Below are positions 11,441-23,301 of a stretch of DNA of 64,000 nt, one piece after another. Source of the stretch: Erigeron canadensis (lineage: Eukaryota > Streptophyta > Magnoliopsida > Asterales > Asteraceae). The notes below the pieces were generated by a model, which searched no databases, had not been told where the DNA came from, and saw only the letters and a list, made by a program, of their open reading frames with translations. The translations under genes were made by a program, and so were the position numbers. The DNA lies in contig NC_057769.1 in assembly GCF_010389155.1 (NCBI RefSeq), forward strand, positions 19,840,735 to 19,904,734, given 5' to 3'. How positions within the stretch are numbered: the first letter of the stretch is position 1; each line of letters starts with the position of its first letter.

Positions 11441-12363
11441 TAGGACGATCTTCAAATCGTTCTTGGTTATTTTTCTTGATTTATGAGTTTTGAATAGTTA
11501 GATTTTGGTAAAAATGATTCAAATAAGAATATGTGCTATGCTAGATGTTAATATGAATCATTCAGTGATAAATGTTGTGATTTGTGATAATTGAGTGGAA
11601 ATAGGACGATTCTGGCAAAGGATCGTATTAAATTCAAGTTGGGTTGGTTCTGAGACGATCTTGACCAAGATCGTCTTGGTTCCAAAACGACTTGGAAATG
11701 AGACGATCTTGCCAAGACCGTCTTAGTTCCACTTATGTGTTTTTCCTTTGTAAACCCTGAGACCAAGACCAAGACGATCTTGACAGGATCGTCTTAGGGT
11801 CTGTACGCTGTGTGGTTGATGGAAAAAAAAATTTCAAAATTCAATTGAATGGGTAACTGAACTCGTAAGAGATCGGTTTTGCTCAAAACTAATACTTTCA
11901 AATATAAGGGGAAATTATGCTCAATTTTTTTTCCAGAAATTGACATAATTTCAACTTACATTTCTAAATATTAGAATTTTTCAAAAATAAAGTGAAGTAT
12001 TTTATCACTTGGTTTCCAAGAAGATCTTGTCAAGATCGTCTCAATATTCCTTCACTTCAAAAGGTTTTCAAGAACAAACCTTGAGACGATCTTCACCAAG
12101 ATCGTCCCATTTTCCTTTCCATTCTTAAACTTTTTCAACAAAAATTCAAGACATGGGATGATCTTAACTAGATCGTCCAACTGCCTTTTCAAGTCTTAAC
12201 ATTTTTCCAAATGTCAAGACGATCTTCATCAAGATCGTCTCACCTTTTATTTTACTATACTTAAACTTTTTCACCAATTCAAATATTAAGACAATCCATT
12301 TCATAGTCGTCTTGTTTACAAACCTGAGTTCACCTCGGGACGATCTTCTTCAAGATCGTCCTA
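11441..12363 (+). repeat. cluster 2 of imperfect palindromes in the ORF3 leader of D
   Basis: About eleven units of the same GACGATCTT...AAGATCGTC family occur, starting near 11441, 11600, 11650, 11699, 11770, 12018, 12081, 12154, 12216, 12287 and 12338. Several are degenerate but most keep arms that can pair. A non-palindromic segment (GGGTAACTGAACTCGTAAGAG..., near 11850) also resembles the gag leader near 7411, so the two leaders share ancestry. Confidence 0.88.
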
Positions 12364-12475
12364 GTTTTCTATACTTAGAAAATTTTTCAAGTTTGTTCAA
12401 AAAAATTTTTTTCTTTAGTTTTTGTTTTTGTTGTGGGGTGTGACAAAGTGCTTTGTATTGTCATATAATTGCAAT

Positions 12476-12753
12476 ATATTTGAAATATGAGGAATTGAAC
12501 GCCTTTGTGTACTTTACTATTCTCAAATATCGTGTACTTATATGATTCTACTGTATTTTCAAAGTTATATATATATTTCTATATATAAAAATATAAGGAA
12601 TTGAACGCCTTTGTGTACTTCCTTACTATGTTTATATATGGAAATATGTATCTAACTATTCTGTGTTTTTTTTTCTCATATCAAGTTATTTGTATGGAAT
12701 ACACTGAGTTTATCGCCTTTGTGAACCTCTTTGTATTTTAGATAAATCACTTG
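12476..12753 (+). ncRNA. three candidate stem-loops with conserved loop GAACGCCTTTGTG in element D
   Basis: Hairpin 1: arms ATATTTGA (12476-12483) and TCAAATAT (12523-12530), core 12497-12512. Hairpin 2: arms ATATATAAA...AAGGAA (12581-12600) and TTCCTT...TTTATATAT (12619-12639), core 12603-12618. Hairpin 3: arms CAAGTTATTT (12682-12691) and AAATCACTTG (12744-12753), variant core TATCGCCTTTGTGAAC. The loop core is conserved while stems differ in sequence yet still pair. Related units occur in elements B, C and E. A structural RNA role is inferred. Confidence 0.55.
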
Positions 12754-12837
12754 TATGAAACTTGTTATTTGCTATTCAAACATTACTTTATGTGTACGTT
12801 AAACTGTTTTATATCTTAAAATCAGAAAAATTAAAAA

Positions 12838-15800
12838 ATGGAACATCAAGATCAAGTTGAACATGATGAAGAGATTGCTCTAAATGCATCCATTGAAGAA
12901 ATTCTTGTTGCTGGAAACTCAAAGAACATGAGAAACAATAGAGCTCTATCTGATCCATTTGTTGCTCCGGGATTCCTAATTGTCCCGAGAATTTTTCACA
13001 ATCATCCACTCTCATATGTTCTTACTGTCGAAAGAGACTTGCCTGAAGTTTATCAGTTTGAGATGTGGAGAACCATAAGCTTTGTTCAGCCTCAAGATCC
13101 ATCTTCTTCAAGATCAAAACCTAAACATAAATCTCCCGAACTTCGCCATCAAGGGTTCTTCCAATATCAAATGAGCTCTGGAGATAGAATATATGACTTT
13201 GAGTTCAATCTTGATGACTTCAGAAGAACTTTGATGCTTCCTAAAGCTAATTCTAATGGACATGCTAATTTTGATGAGTTTGAGTCCAATGATATAATCT
13301 TTGCTGCATTAATCTCACTTGGGTATGAAGGTCCTTTGACCAAGACTAGAGACTTCAAGCTGAAGAATCTACCCAAGATCTGGTATTATGTATACTCTAT
13401 CCTCAGCAACTGCTTGACTCCGTATACAAGAGGGATGGATAATCTGACTCAGCCTATGCTGCATATCTTTTATGTTCTTATCTTTGATAGACATTACGAC
13501 ATTGCTCAACTTCTGTGGGACCAATTGATAGTATTGGTTAATGGAAAAATCTCAGCTCCCAAGAAGTATATTCCATTTATCAGATTTCTGACAGTAATTA
13601 TCTATGCTGCGGTCAGACATGAGAAAAGCATTCCAAGACTTCATGATGATACAAAAGTTACACTCCAACAGTACAAGTATGTTAGAGACTCTGGAATTAC
13701 AAGATATACATACTTAATTCCATCACATTTGCTGGATTTGGTTTCTGAGTCTAATGATGATTTGAAAGCTTACCTGGACTGGATTAGAACAACTCTGGGA
13801 CCAGAAAGCCTCCCGGTTCTTGCCGAAGTTGTGCATAGGACACCAAGTGAGGGGTCTAAGAGGAAAAGAAAAGAGAGTGAGGGTGCATCCAGTTCCAGTG
13901 AGCCTAAGAGAAGAAAGATTGTGAAAAACCAAAGATTTGTGTTGAAACTTAATCAACAAGTGTTTCAAAGAAAGAAGAAGGGGAGTTCGTCAAAGAAATT
14001 GAAAAGAAAAACTCCAGCTGAACCTTCTTCACCAGCATCTTCTGAGGAGACAATTTCTGTTAATGGGTCTCCAAAACCAATCAGATCTCCACCTCCTAAA
14101 ACAACTACTTTGAGATCATCTTCATCACCCAAAACACCGTCACCTCAAAGATCATCATCTCCATCTTCTCCCAAATCACCTAAAACACCTCAAACACCTA
14201 TTCATCAATCTTCACCACTTCCCGAAATCATTTCACCAATACCACCAACAATGGAACAAACTCAACCTCAAACCGTTGTATCACAAATTCATTCATCATC
14301 ATCATTTCCTTGATCTCCTCCACCTACATATTTTCAAGGCTGAATGAAATCAATTCCTGTTAATATCCGCAAAACATTCAAAAGATCTCGTTTTGAATAT
14401 GATCGATTTCAAACAACTGAACAAGAAGATGCAAATGATTCAAGTATTGGTGAATCAGATTCTGATGATGCAAATATGTTTGCAGATGATGTCATGGACA
14501 TCCCAGAGGGACAAGGAGGAAATGAGGGAGGGGTTGAAAATACCAGAGAGGATGAGAGGTCAGGGCTAGGTGAAAGGCAAAAAGAAAACATTGGCCTCCA
14601 TTTAGTTACAAACGTTTTTCAACGCCGGGTTCGCCCTAGGATAGAAGCCGAGAGCTCCCAACTCTCGCAAGGTCAAACCTCCGCTATCCATTCGGAATTC
14701 TCTCAACAGACTGACGTCTCATTAATGCACGAGCAAAATCCACGTACTCCATTCCATTCTCCTTCAGAGTGTGTGAATGTTGAAACACAAGACACATTTG
14801 CTCCTCTCTTGGACTTCATTTCTGCACGATTGTCTAGTACCCCACTTAGGACACCTTTTGCACCTATTGTGATCCCATATGCACATCTAGGTGATGTTGC
14901 CGGAACAAACATAGAGAGATCGACTATTGTGCCCTCTCGAGGATTGTTTGGAAGTCCTTCCATTGCTAACGTCACGCCAGCTTTGAACGAAGGCGCCTTA
15001 GTAGCTAGATTAGCTGTGCGACAGTCTGAGTTCCTTCGAGCTCAATCAGCTGCGTCAGCTCTTCGTGCTTTAGGCTTAACAATAAGTCTAAGTGACTCCG
15101 GAGTTATTCACCTTCATTTCCCAAAAGATTCTGGTTGTGAAGCCGAATCATCAACTGTTGTTCATACTTTTGAACCAACAGGAAATCCTGAGACAGTAAT
15201 GATGTCTTCGGGTCACTCAGTAGAATCACTTGAGACTACTGATGTGCCAGATTCTGCTATTCCATTACCGATTGAAGCACAAATGTTGATATCTCAGTTT
15301 GTTGGAGGAATTGAAGAAGGTCAAAGAAGTGAATTGCTTGTTTCTAGAAATATCTTAACCGGAAAACTTCCTGCCACCGAATCAAGTTCACCATCACCAA
15401 GATTGCTTACTGGAGGTGCTTTACGTATTGGTACTCCAGTAGCATCTTCATTACCACCCTGTGTAACACCAACAACAACAATCCAAACAACAACAACAAT
15501 TCCATCATCACCAATTCAAACAACACCGATAATTCCAACTATTCCACCAACAACAACACCAACACCAATTACTCAATCATTTCCCGATCCTAGTTCACCG
15601 CATCATTCTTCCAGTTCTTCTTCCGACTCATCTAGTTCTGCCGAATATTTAAGTGATTGCTCACCGAGACGAATTGCCACCAGTGGTCTATCAACCGATA
15701 CTCTCATTGTTGCCCTCATGAATCGGTTGAGATCCGAAGAACCACATCTCACTTCCCATAAACGATCAATCTTTCAATCACTCCTTGCATACATGTCATT

Positions 15801-17580
15801 TCAAGCTACACAACAAGAGAATAGAGCTGAAGTTGAAGCTCTTCAGAAGAGAATCCGTGAACTTGACCAACAATGTCGACTGGCCGATATCTCCAGAAGT
15901 CGGGATGATCAAGATCCTGATTATCAACCCGAGAGGGAGAATATAAGAGATATCGGAGAGGGTCATGAAACTCAAGAACAAAGTGGTCAAGAACAAACTG
16001 TTCAAATTGTGATTCAAGATCAAACAAATCAAAATCAAGATCAAATACAAGCTCAAGCTTCTTCAACTCATGTTCATGAATCGGATTCAGATGATCTACC
16101 CCCACTTGTCAGACATATTTCACACTATTATTCCACAACTTCAAGTTCTGATGAGTCAAGTGATCGTGATCCATTTCAACCTGAAGATGATGAGTCTAAT
16201 TCATCTGATTCTGATGATCCTGATAATGCTCAAAGAAGTGAACAATCTTAGCAAGAAACATATGGAAAAGACATCTTTGAAGAGATTGTCTATCATCTGA
16301 AAAACCCAGAAAATCTTGAGACTCCTAGTGAGCTTGCACAAGGAGTCAAACATCCAAGAATTTCAAGAAGTAGAATTTGGCAGATTAATGAGGGTTATTT
16401 CACTGAGAACTATGAGCAGATCTTGGATTTAAGTACCAAGCCTGAAGAGATTGTGTGCAAAGCAAGATATCTTGAAGAAAGAGCTTTTCAGATTTATTGC
16501 ACGCTAGATGAAAGATTAAACATGACATTGAATCATTTGAAAGCATTCTTTTTGTTCAGACATAAAGATCAAAGAGATGCGTACATGGAGTTGATGAATG
16601 CTGTAAGTTCTGTGAGAGAAGAATGGTGGTATAGGCAGTTTGAAAGACCAATCACAAGAGTGCTAGAGTTGTTTGTTCCCTTGGTAACTCACAACATAAG
16701 ACTTGTTCGATTCAAAGTTCGCAGAGCAGATTGTTGTATGTATGTTGTTCAAGAAGAATCTTTCCAACACTTGAAGATCTCAGACATCCTGTTCCTCTAC
16801 AATCAATATGCATATTTGATTATCAAGACTCCTGATCAACTTCAAGCCTATAAAGCATTGAAAAGCCACATTCAAGCCTTAATCAGATTTTATGAATTCA
16901 ATGACTTTCAGATCGGCTTAGAAAGAAGAACTAGCAGGATTAACCTCACAAAACCAAATCAAAGAGCTGGAGGTTATGAGCTAGATTCATTTCAAATTGG
17001 AGATGTGATTGAAGACTTGGATGGGTTTGTCTTCATTAACCGTTTAAAGAGAAAGATCTTCATTCGTGCTTCAGATTTTCCCATGTACTCTGATGGTACT
17101 TTGAACTATTGCTTGTCCATTCTAAGTGCATTGAATGAAGATTCTGATGATGAAAAAGATGATCACATCAAGTCTCAGAGAGGAAATCATATAAGACGTA
17201 TCAAAGCTGTTCTTGAGATGCGTCAAAGAATAAGAGATCTTATTGTTGAAAGGACTCCCAAGGCTCAAGAAGGAGTAAGACATACTGAGACAGGCTCATG
17301 GGTTCTTTGGAATCCTAGTCACAAACATGGTCCTCATAACATTCCACCAGTGAATTTCCAAGACAACATTCGATTGCCAGATGAACGTCCTGAAGGTGAT
17401 AACTGGCATTTCATTCCAAAGAAGTATTGGAAAGACACTTGGAATAGTTATAAGAAAAGAGCCTTCTGGAACTCAAAGATTGACAAGCCTACAACATCAA
17501 CTGCTGCTCAAAGTTATAAGAAGAGAAAGAACAAGCAAAGGAGAGCAAGCATGAGGAGAAGATATCAAAGGAAGAGATAA
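12838..17580 (+). pseudogene. giant ORF3 of element D, one frame with three stop codons
   Basis: A single frame of about 1580 codons interrupted only by TGA at 14311, TGA at 14341 and TAG at 16249. The N-terminal 300 residues share the ORF3 domain seen in A, B and C (F.F..DDFRRTL.LP, then LPKIWYYV...L..CL, then ML.IFYVL...YDIAQ). Next come a bipartite basic stretch (KRKRK...PKRRK, about residues 341-360), an S/T-P-rich region (about 415-460), long Ser/Thr/Gln- and Asp/Glu-rich low-complexity sequence, and a C-terminal helical domain (GLERRTSRINLTKP...YSDGTL) ending in a very basic tail. No membrane segment. The stop 29 bases before the PPT fits retention of the whole frame. Function unknown. 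Confidence 0.7.
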
Positions 17581-17608
17581 TGGACAACCAAGCTCACAAC
17601 CAAGCACT

Positions 17609-17619
17609 AAGGGGGAGAA
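17609..17619 (+). other. polypurine tract of element D
   Basis: AAGGGGGAGAA directly precedes the 3' LTR at 17620, as expected for plus-strand DNA priming. Confidence 0.9.
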
Positions 17620-17909
17620 TGTTAGAAATATAAATAGTGCTTAGTTGTAGTTAAAAATAATGTATGTTTATGTGCTTATTGTAAGGTTGAGGGGGAGCTT
17701 TTGTAAGTTTTCTTAGAGTATAAATACCCCTTAAACCTTCTTTCCTTGTAACCTGTTAACTCATTTCCCACACATTTTACATATTGAATGTAATCAGATC
17801 ATTCCACACACACACCTTTCTCTCTCAAGAACACATACTAACACACACATTCCACCATTGTTGAATATCTTACTTACGCATCAAAACACGAATCAATTAC
17901 AGTTTTACA
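17620..17909 (+). repeat. 3' LTR of element D
   Basis: 290 bp, same ends as the 5' LTR, with TATA box around 17719. About nine substitutions separate it from 6481-6770. It is followed by CACTT, the target-site duplication. Confidence 0.95.
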
Positions 17910-20900
17910 CACTTCCTAAGGGAGTTTTGGTGGATGTGTGATTACAAAGTTGCCAGCAGTACCATTACTGGCACCGTAATAAAAGGAGAACACTCCATCT
18001 CCATCTCAGTTGATTTGCTGAGAGATGTTCTTCGTCTTCCCAAACAATCGGAAGAGCATCCATATGTTGATTTAGTCCCCACTGCAGTCTGGAAGGAGTG
18101 GTTGTTAACCATTGGGTATGGGACCAACATGGAACCAGCACAACCTGTGCACAACAATCCTCAGAAGAAGTATTTGCCAGGTGTATGGAGGTTGCTGTTC
18201 ACACACGTCATCCAATGTCTTGGTGGCAACAGTGGTTCCTTTGATAAAGCCACTGCTGCTCAAATGCAAATAATATATGCGCTGGCAAATGGTCGCAACA
18301 TTGACTTTGCCAGCGTCATTTTTGAAGACCTGAAGGGAAAGGTCACAATAAAGAATCGATCGCGCTCAGTGCCCTTTACCCGATTCCACTCGCTGATCTT
18401 TAGAAGAGAGCTCAAGGAGAAGTATATGCCTCATGGTGCTCAATTTATTCTCTCTCCAAGGATCGCTAACACTGTATATAAAGTTCCATCATGTGATCTT
18501 GAGCAATTTGAAGCAAGATATGCTTCTCTCACTCCGGCGATGAATCAGATACTACTAGCTGTATACCCTGAAATATACAAATCTAACCCTTCTGGAGCTG
18601 GTGTGCTGGTAATCCCCCAGCAGCCTCCAAAGCTCCCTAGAAAACCAAGAAAGCACAAGTTACACCTTCTTCCACTTCACCTCCTGCTGCTGTCCCAAAA
18701 CCGCAGCAACGAGTACCAAAGGGCCAACCCACTAAGGTTAAGAAGTCCTCACTACCCAAGGACACTAGAAACCCAGCTAGCCCATCAACAGTCTCAAAAA
18801 AGGCTGCTGACGAGAAAAAGGGTAACCGTAAGCAGGCACCTCAATCTTCTGTAGGTGAGGTTGGTGAAGATCAAGGGCCACCCCAGCCCATTAGAGTTGA
18901 GTCTACCACTCCCATACTTCCCTGTTCTTCTCAACCCTCTGAATCGTTGTCAGCAGCCATATTACAGGTGATGCTAGAGACAACAAAGTCTACGGCCGAT
19001 GATGTTTTGGTGCAACAACACACTGAAGCTGAGGCACCAGGTTCCCCTACCCCTTTAAATTTCTCAATGGAGGAAAGGATGGGTGTTGAAAGTGAAGGTG
19101 CTGGTGTAGGATATACAGTTGAATATGGTGAGGAGGTCGCACAAGTTGAAAATGTAGATGCAGGATTTGGTGTTTGTACTGATGTTGGTGTTGATGATGA
19201 GGAGACTGACCTGGAGTTAGGTGATTTTATGGTTGATGAATTCCAGTTGGATTCCTCCAACGAGGTTGATGAACTTGAAGCGAGTGATGTGGAGGTTGAT
19301 GCTGAAGAGGCTGATGCTGATGAAAATGCAGCAGCCATCATTGAAAATTTTGAAGAAGCTGCTGCTAATGATACTGCAGCAGCAAATGTTGTAGAAACTG
19401 AGGTGCTGACTCTTTTTGCCAGACCTCAGACTCCACCCATGCAACCAATGAACACCATGCTTTCCATTGGCATGCCCTCTTCCTTCCTAAGTGTTCCTGG
19501 CTGCTCATCTGCTGCCATGCCTATCGAACCTCAAGCTGCCAAAGAGTTGGGTATCTCCTTTTCAACCCACTCTTCGGATAGGCTGGCAAGGGTGGAGAAC
19601 CAGCTAAATGATCTCACCAAGGCTGCCACACTTGCTGTTCAAATCAAAGATCATGAAAATGACAGCTTGGTGAAGATATTAGAAAGCTGGTATCAAAAGT
19701 AGAATGACAACACTGCCAGCATCGAGACACTTAAAGACAAATCAGTTTCGATGGCTGCTGATCAAGATAAGCTGCGCACTTACACTAATGTCATCAAAAG
19801 AAATCAGCAGGCCATCCGAGGTTTCTCTCAATTGCTGTGCAAAATTGGAAACATTGTTCGCTACTTAGCAACGAAAGCAGCCACCAGCAGTGACCCTGCT
19901 GCTGCAGTCAAGAAGGTTGCTGACCTGGTTTCTCCTCTCATCTCCCAGGTCGAAAGCAACACCAAGGCTATAAATGCCTTGGAAACTCAAGTGGCCAGTC
20001 TTCCTCCTCATGTGTCATTCACTGAGGAAGATCGTAAGCGCCAAGAGAACTTAGAAAAAGAAGTCGGGGAAATCAAGCATATGGTCCCAACTTCTTCAGC
20101 AGCAGGCAGCTCCAACAACAACAGTGGAAGTTGTTATCAATGATACAACCTCCAAGGGGGAGAAAGTGGATGTTGCCATCCTAAACCTTGTCACTGAGGC
20201 AGTTCACAAGGCGGTAAATAATGTTTATGAAGCCTCAGCTGACAAGGTACTTGAAGAAAAACAAGATAACACTGCTGCAGCCACTGAAACACAAAACAAT
20301 GAACTGGCAATAGTGGCTGTCAGCGAGGAGAATGTGAACGCTCCCCCTGGTGGTGCTGAGGGGGAGACAAAAATGGATATTGAAGCTCCCCCTGTTGGTG
20401 CTGAGGGGGAGACTGAAGAAGTAAATGCTGAAGGGGAGCAGATTGTTGTTGCCAAGTCTCCCCAGCTTGAAATTTTTGAAGAAGCTAAGCAAATGTAACC
20501 TGAAACCATCAAAGTTGTATGGGAAGCTGGATTCGCTCAGGAAATGGCTGTAGACAGATCACGTGAAATGTTGCCAATCTTTCACAGTCGATATCTGGCA
20601 AACGCTGAAGTCACTCCATTGACTGATAGTCAGAGGAGACAGCTCATGGGATCTGGATTCTTTAAGAAATCTCTAGCTGCTTCCACCTCTCTCTCTCTCT
20701 GCTGAATCTCTGACCATGCAATCCTCACCAGGTCATCAACATCAAATGATTGACATTCTAGCCTTGACTGCTGAGGGTAAAACTCAAGAAGAAGCCATCA
20801 AGGAGCTGGACAGAATCAAAGAGAACCAAGAAAATGAAAAGAAAAACATGGAATTCATCAGACAGCTGCCACTCCTTGAAAAAGATCAACTGGATGCTAA

Positions 20901-21774
20901 GCAGAAAATGATTCTGCAGACTGGTGGTGTTGAGGCTCTCTACAGGCATAAACATGATGAAGTAGAGAAGCAGCTGAGTGAAAAGAGAGCCAAGTTTAAT
21001 GAAGAAAATGCTAAGTGGCTGAAATACATGAATGACTGGAGGAAGCCACAAAGAATAGTGGCTGCTGAAGCCTTTCGTACTGACATGGTCTTGAAAACTA
21101 ATTTGAAGATATTAAGAGAAGGTGCTGACAAGCCTGTCAGATATCAAGGTGTCAAGGCAACCACATTGAGTGCCTCTGAATGGGCTGAAGTGTACATGCT
21201 TATTGAAGACAAAAAGGCTCCCAGCTACGATCAACTGAAGAACATGCCGAGGGAGTACTTTGAGAAGGCAAGAGGCTTTGAAACTAAGTTCAAATGTGAT
21301 TTGCCTATGCCGAGGCTAGTATTTGGAGCTCCAGCAGCTATCTCAATGTCTGCTGGCAAGAAAAATCAAAGGAAAAGAAAAGAAATGCATCAAGCCTTGC
21401 CAACAACCCTTCCTCCTCTAGCTGGTAACGCCACTTTAAATCTTCGATTGCCTCCCAAAAGTGTATTTGAAGAAGGGAGAGTATTGGAGTCCCCTGCTTG
21501 CATATTTTTCCAAAACTTTCAGAATGATCAACTCTTCTTCAGACTGGCAGAAATTGGAAAAGCTTCCACTGGGTTTCTCATCAGCATCAGAAAGAGATTC
21601 TCCAAGTTAGCAAGTGCCACATGGTTCATCAGCAAGATTGATGAAGAGTTGTTGAAGCCTCATAGAAAAATAGATCCAGTGCTGAGTTTTGCCAAGCAGG
21701 AGGACACTTGGGAGATTGAAGCTGCTAATCTTTATATGTCTATATTTGTAAAAGCTTTATGCTTCATCTTGTAA
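17910..21774 (+). pseudogene. ORF3 of element A, 3' part
   Basis: Continuation of the frame begun at 6200. To about 18650 it carries the rest of the N-terminal domain (LLRDVLRLPKQ, LPGVWRLLFTHVIQCLGG, then a hydrophobic helix pair). The family then becomes low-complexity: a basic Lys/Pro stretch, a long Asp/Glu/Ala-rich acidic part (19040-19430), coiled coil (19580-20090) and a C-terminal basic/helical domain (20716-21774) with KKNQRKRK, a nuclear-signal-like patch. Frameshifts near 18650 and 20120 and a TAG near 19700 break it. GGGGGAG runs near 20155, 20360 and 20406 lie inside the coding part. Function unknown. Confidence 0.72.
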
Positions 21775-21860
21775 TATTCTTTGATGGTATAAAAGACATC
21801 TTCCTTCCATACTTCATTCTTTTCTAAGCCTTGTCTACTCAGCAAGTCTCCTCAGCGAAT

Positions 21861-21916
21861 AGGGGGAGATTGTTGAGTCATGGATTCGTTGACCAGACTT
21901 GCTCGCCGACGTGTGT
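21861..21916 (+). repeat. polypurine tract and first 46 bp of the 3' LTR of element A
   Basis: AGGGGGAGAT (21861-21870) is followed by TGTTGAGTCATGG, the LTR start. Element B is inserted 46 bases into this LTR, with TSD TGTGT at 21912-21916. The LTR continues after 29089. Confidence 0.75.
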
Positions 21917-22895
21917 TTTTAGGTCCAGATTTACTGGACTCGCTCCAGATGTGACTACTGGAGCCCTCTGAAGATTTGTCCAGAAATTATGTGAAGACCA
22001 GTGAACAACTTACTTGTACAGGAATCTGGATTCCACCAGATTTGTTCACTGGACTACACTCCAGTCAAGATCCTTCCACTGAAGAACATTCTCACTAAAG
22101 TTGAAGACTGAAGTCTGAAGAAAGAAGTCTAACATATAGCGGAGCTCACTGGCAGGCTTACCAGATCTCCTGACTGGAGTCCTTGACAGTATTCTAGACC
22201 TTATAAGTCTGAACACTGATTACGAGGAATTGACTTTATGCCTTTACATGCTTTTACCCGGACAATCCATTTGTCCTTTGTTAAAAGCCTTACACGCATG
22301 TAAAGGTGGTTGGTTAATCAGAAGACAAGTCACTATCAAGTGACTTTATTCTTGTACTTTAATCAATGCATTTAAGAAATTAAAGTAATTTCCTTAAATG
22401 CATGTAACCATATTTGTACGGCAAAAAGAATATCATATTTATTCTTTTTGCCTATAAATATCAAGTCACTTCCTTCGTCCAAATTACACTTTTGCAATTT
22501 GGTGCTTTTGCTCAAATACTCTCGATCTAAACAGTTATACTTCACAACTTTAAGTATTTCGATCAAGGAGTTTATTTAGCAATATTAGATCACTTGTAAT
22601 TCATTGTTTATTTAGATACTTACTTTGTAATATCTTGTTCCGCAACAACCTTGTATGTTATTTAACATCAATAAATAAAATACACTTGAAAATTACATTG
22701 TGTCTCTACTTGCTTATCTTTATATTGTTTAAGTACGTATTACTTTATATATATTCTTGCATTTATATTTATTGTAATACTAGTCCAATCTAGTGCTTAC
22801 TTGACTTGTCTCATTCATACTAGTCTTATCTAGTGCTTACTTGACTTGTTGCATTCTACACTTGTGGGTTAAACCATCAAATGAGGGACTTCACA
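21917..22895 (+). repeat. 5' LTR of element B
   Basis: Matches 28095-29084. TATA box CCTATAAATA at 22451-22460. A roughly 40-bp internal direct duplication with ACTAGTC...TCTAGTGCTTACTTGAC lies at 22780-22856. Ends in TTCACA just before the PBS. Confidence 0.93.
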
Positions 22896-22896
22896 A

Positions 22897-22915
22897 TTGG
22901 TATCAAAGCAGAAGG
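22897..22915 (+). other. primer-binding site of element B
   Basis: TTGGTATCAAAGCAGAAGG resembles the initiator tRNA-Met PBS (TGGTATCAGAGC) with one change, one base after the LTR. Confidence 0.85.
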
Positions 22916-22947
22916 CTAATATACTTGCCTTGATCTGTATTTTCTTA

Positions 22948-23301
22948 ATGGCCAACCCAGAGAATGACCCAAGCTGGGTGATAGCTATGCAAGAAGAGCT
23001 TCACCAGTTCGAACGAAACAAAGTTTGGAATCTGGTTCCTCCTCCAGTTGGCAAGAAAGAACCAATTGGAACCAGATGGGTCTTCAGAAATTAGGTTGAT
23101 GAAGATGGACACTTGATAAGAAATAAGGCCAGATTAGTGGCACAAGGATACGTCCAAACAGATCTTGACTTTGAAGAATCATTTGCACCAGTAGCAAGGC
23201 TAGAAGCCATCAGAATATTTTTAGCCTTTGCTGCTCATCATAAGTTCAAGGTCTACCAGATGGACGTAAAGAGTGCATTTCTGAATGGAACCTTGTTATG
23301 A
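22948..23301 (+). pseudogene. pol: RT N-terminal remnant in element B
   Basis: Starts MANPENDPSW and carries the first third of copia RT: IGTRWVFRN, then TAG, then [22 protein letters not shown] and [12 protein letters not shown]. It ends abruptly at the deletion junction with TGA at 23299-23301. Everything from gag to integrase upstream and from the RT catalytic box to RNase H downstream is deleted. The following bases match the sequence just after the RNase H stop in element C, which places the right breakpoint near the end of pol. Confidence 0.88.

Larger units (their letters stand above)
11239..12825 (+). other. possible leader intron before ORF3 in element D
   Basis: A good plant 5' splice signal (CTACAG|GTAATAATT at 11239) and an acceptor (TTAAAATCAG ending at 12825) bracket a T-rich 1.59-kb stretch ending 12 bases before the ORF3 ATG at 12838. 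With the upstream pyrimidine-rich leader this looks like a 5'-UTR intron of a separate ORF3 transcript. It contains the second palindrome cluster and the hairpin trio. Prediction only. Confidence 0.35.
6481..17909 (+). mobile_element. complete non-autonomous Sirevirus-like element D
   Basis: An 11429-bp element with 290-bp LTRs (6481-6770, 17620-17909), each starting TGTTAGAAAT and ending TTTTACA, flanked by a perfect 5-bp target duplication CACTT (6476-6480 and 17910-17914). Inside are a PBS, a gag, a vestige of protease, no integrase, RT or RNase H, and a very long ORF3. By eye I count 9 substitutions between the LTRs (about 3%), so the insertion is fairly recent. It lies inside the ORF3 of element A. 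Movement would need enzymes from another element; element E is a candidate relative. Confidence 0.95.

Noticed and set aside
7217..12363. CRISPR-like array
   Set aside because: Units are themselves palindromes with irregular spacing and lie in retroelement leaders of a plant genome; there are no regular spacers or cas genes.
20225..20512. Minus-strand Ser/Ala-rich ORFs opposite ORF3
   Set aside because: They are shadows of the acidic GAEGE and EE repeats on the plus strand.
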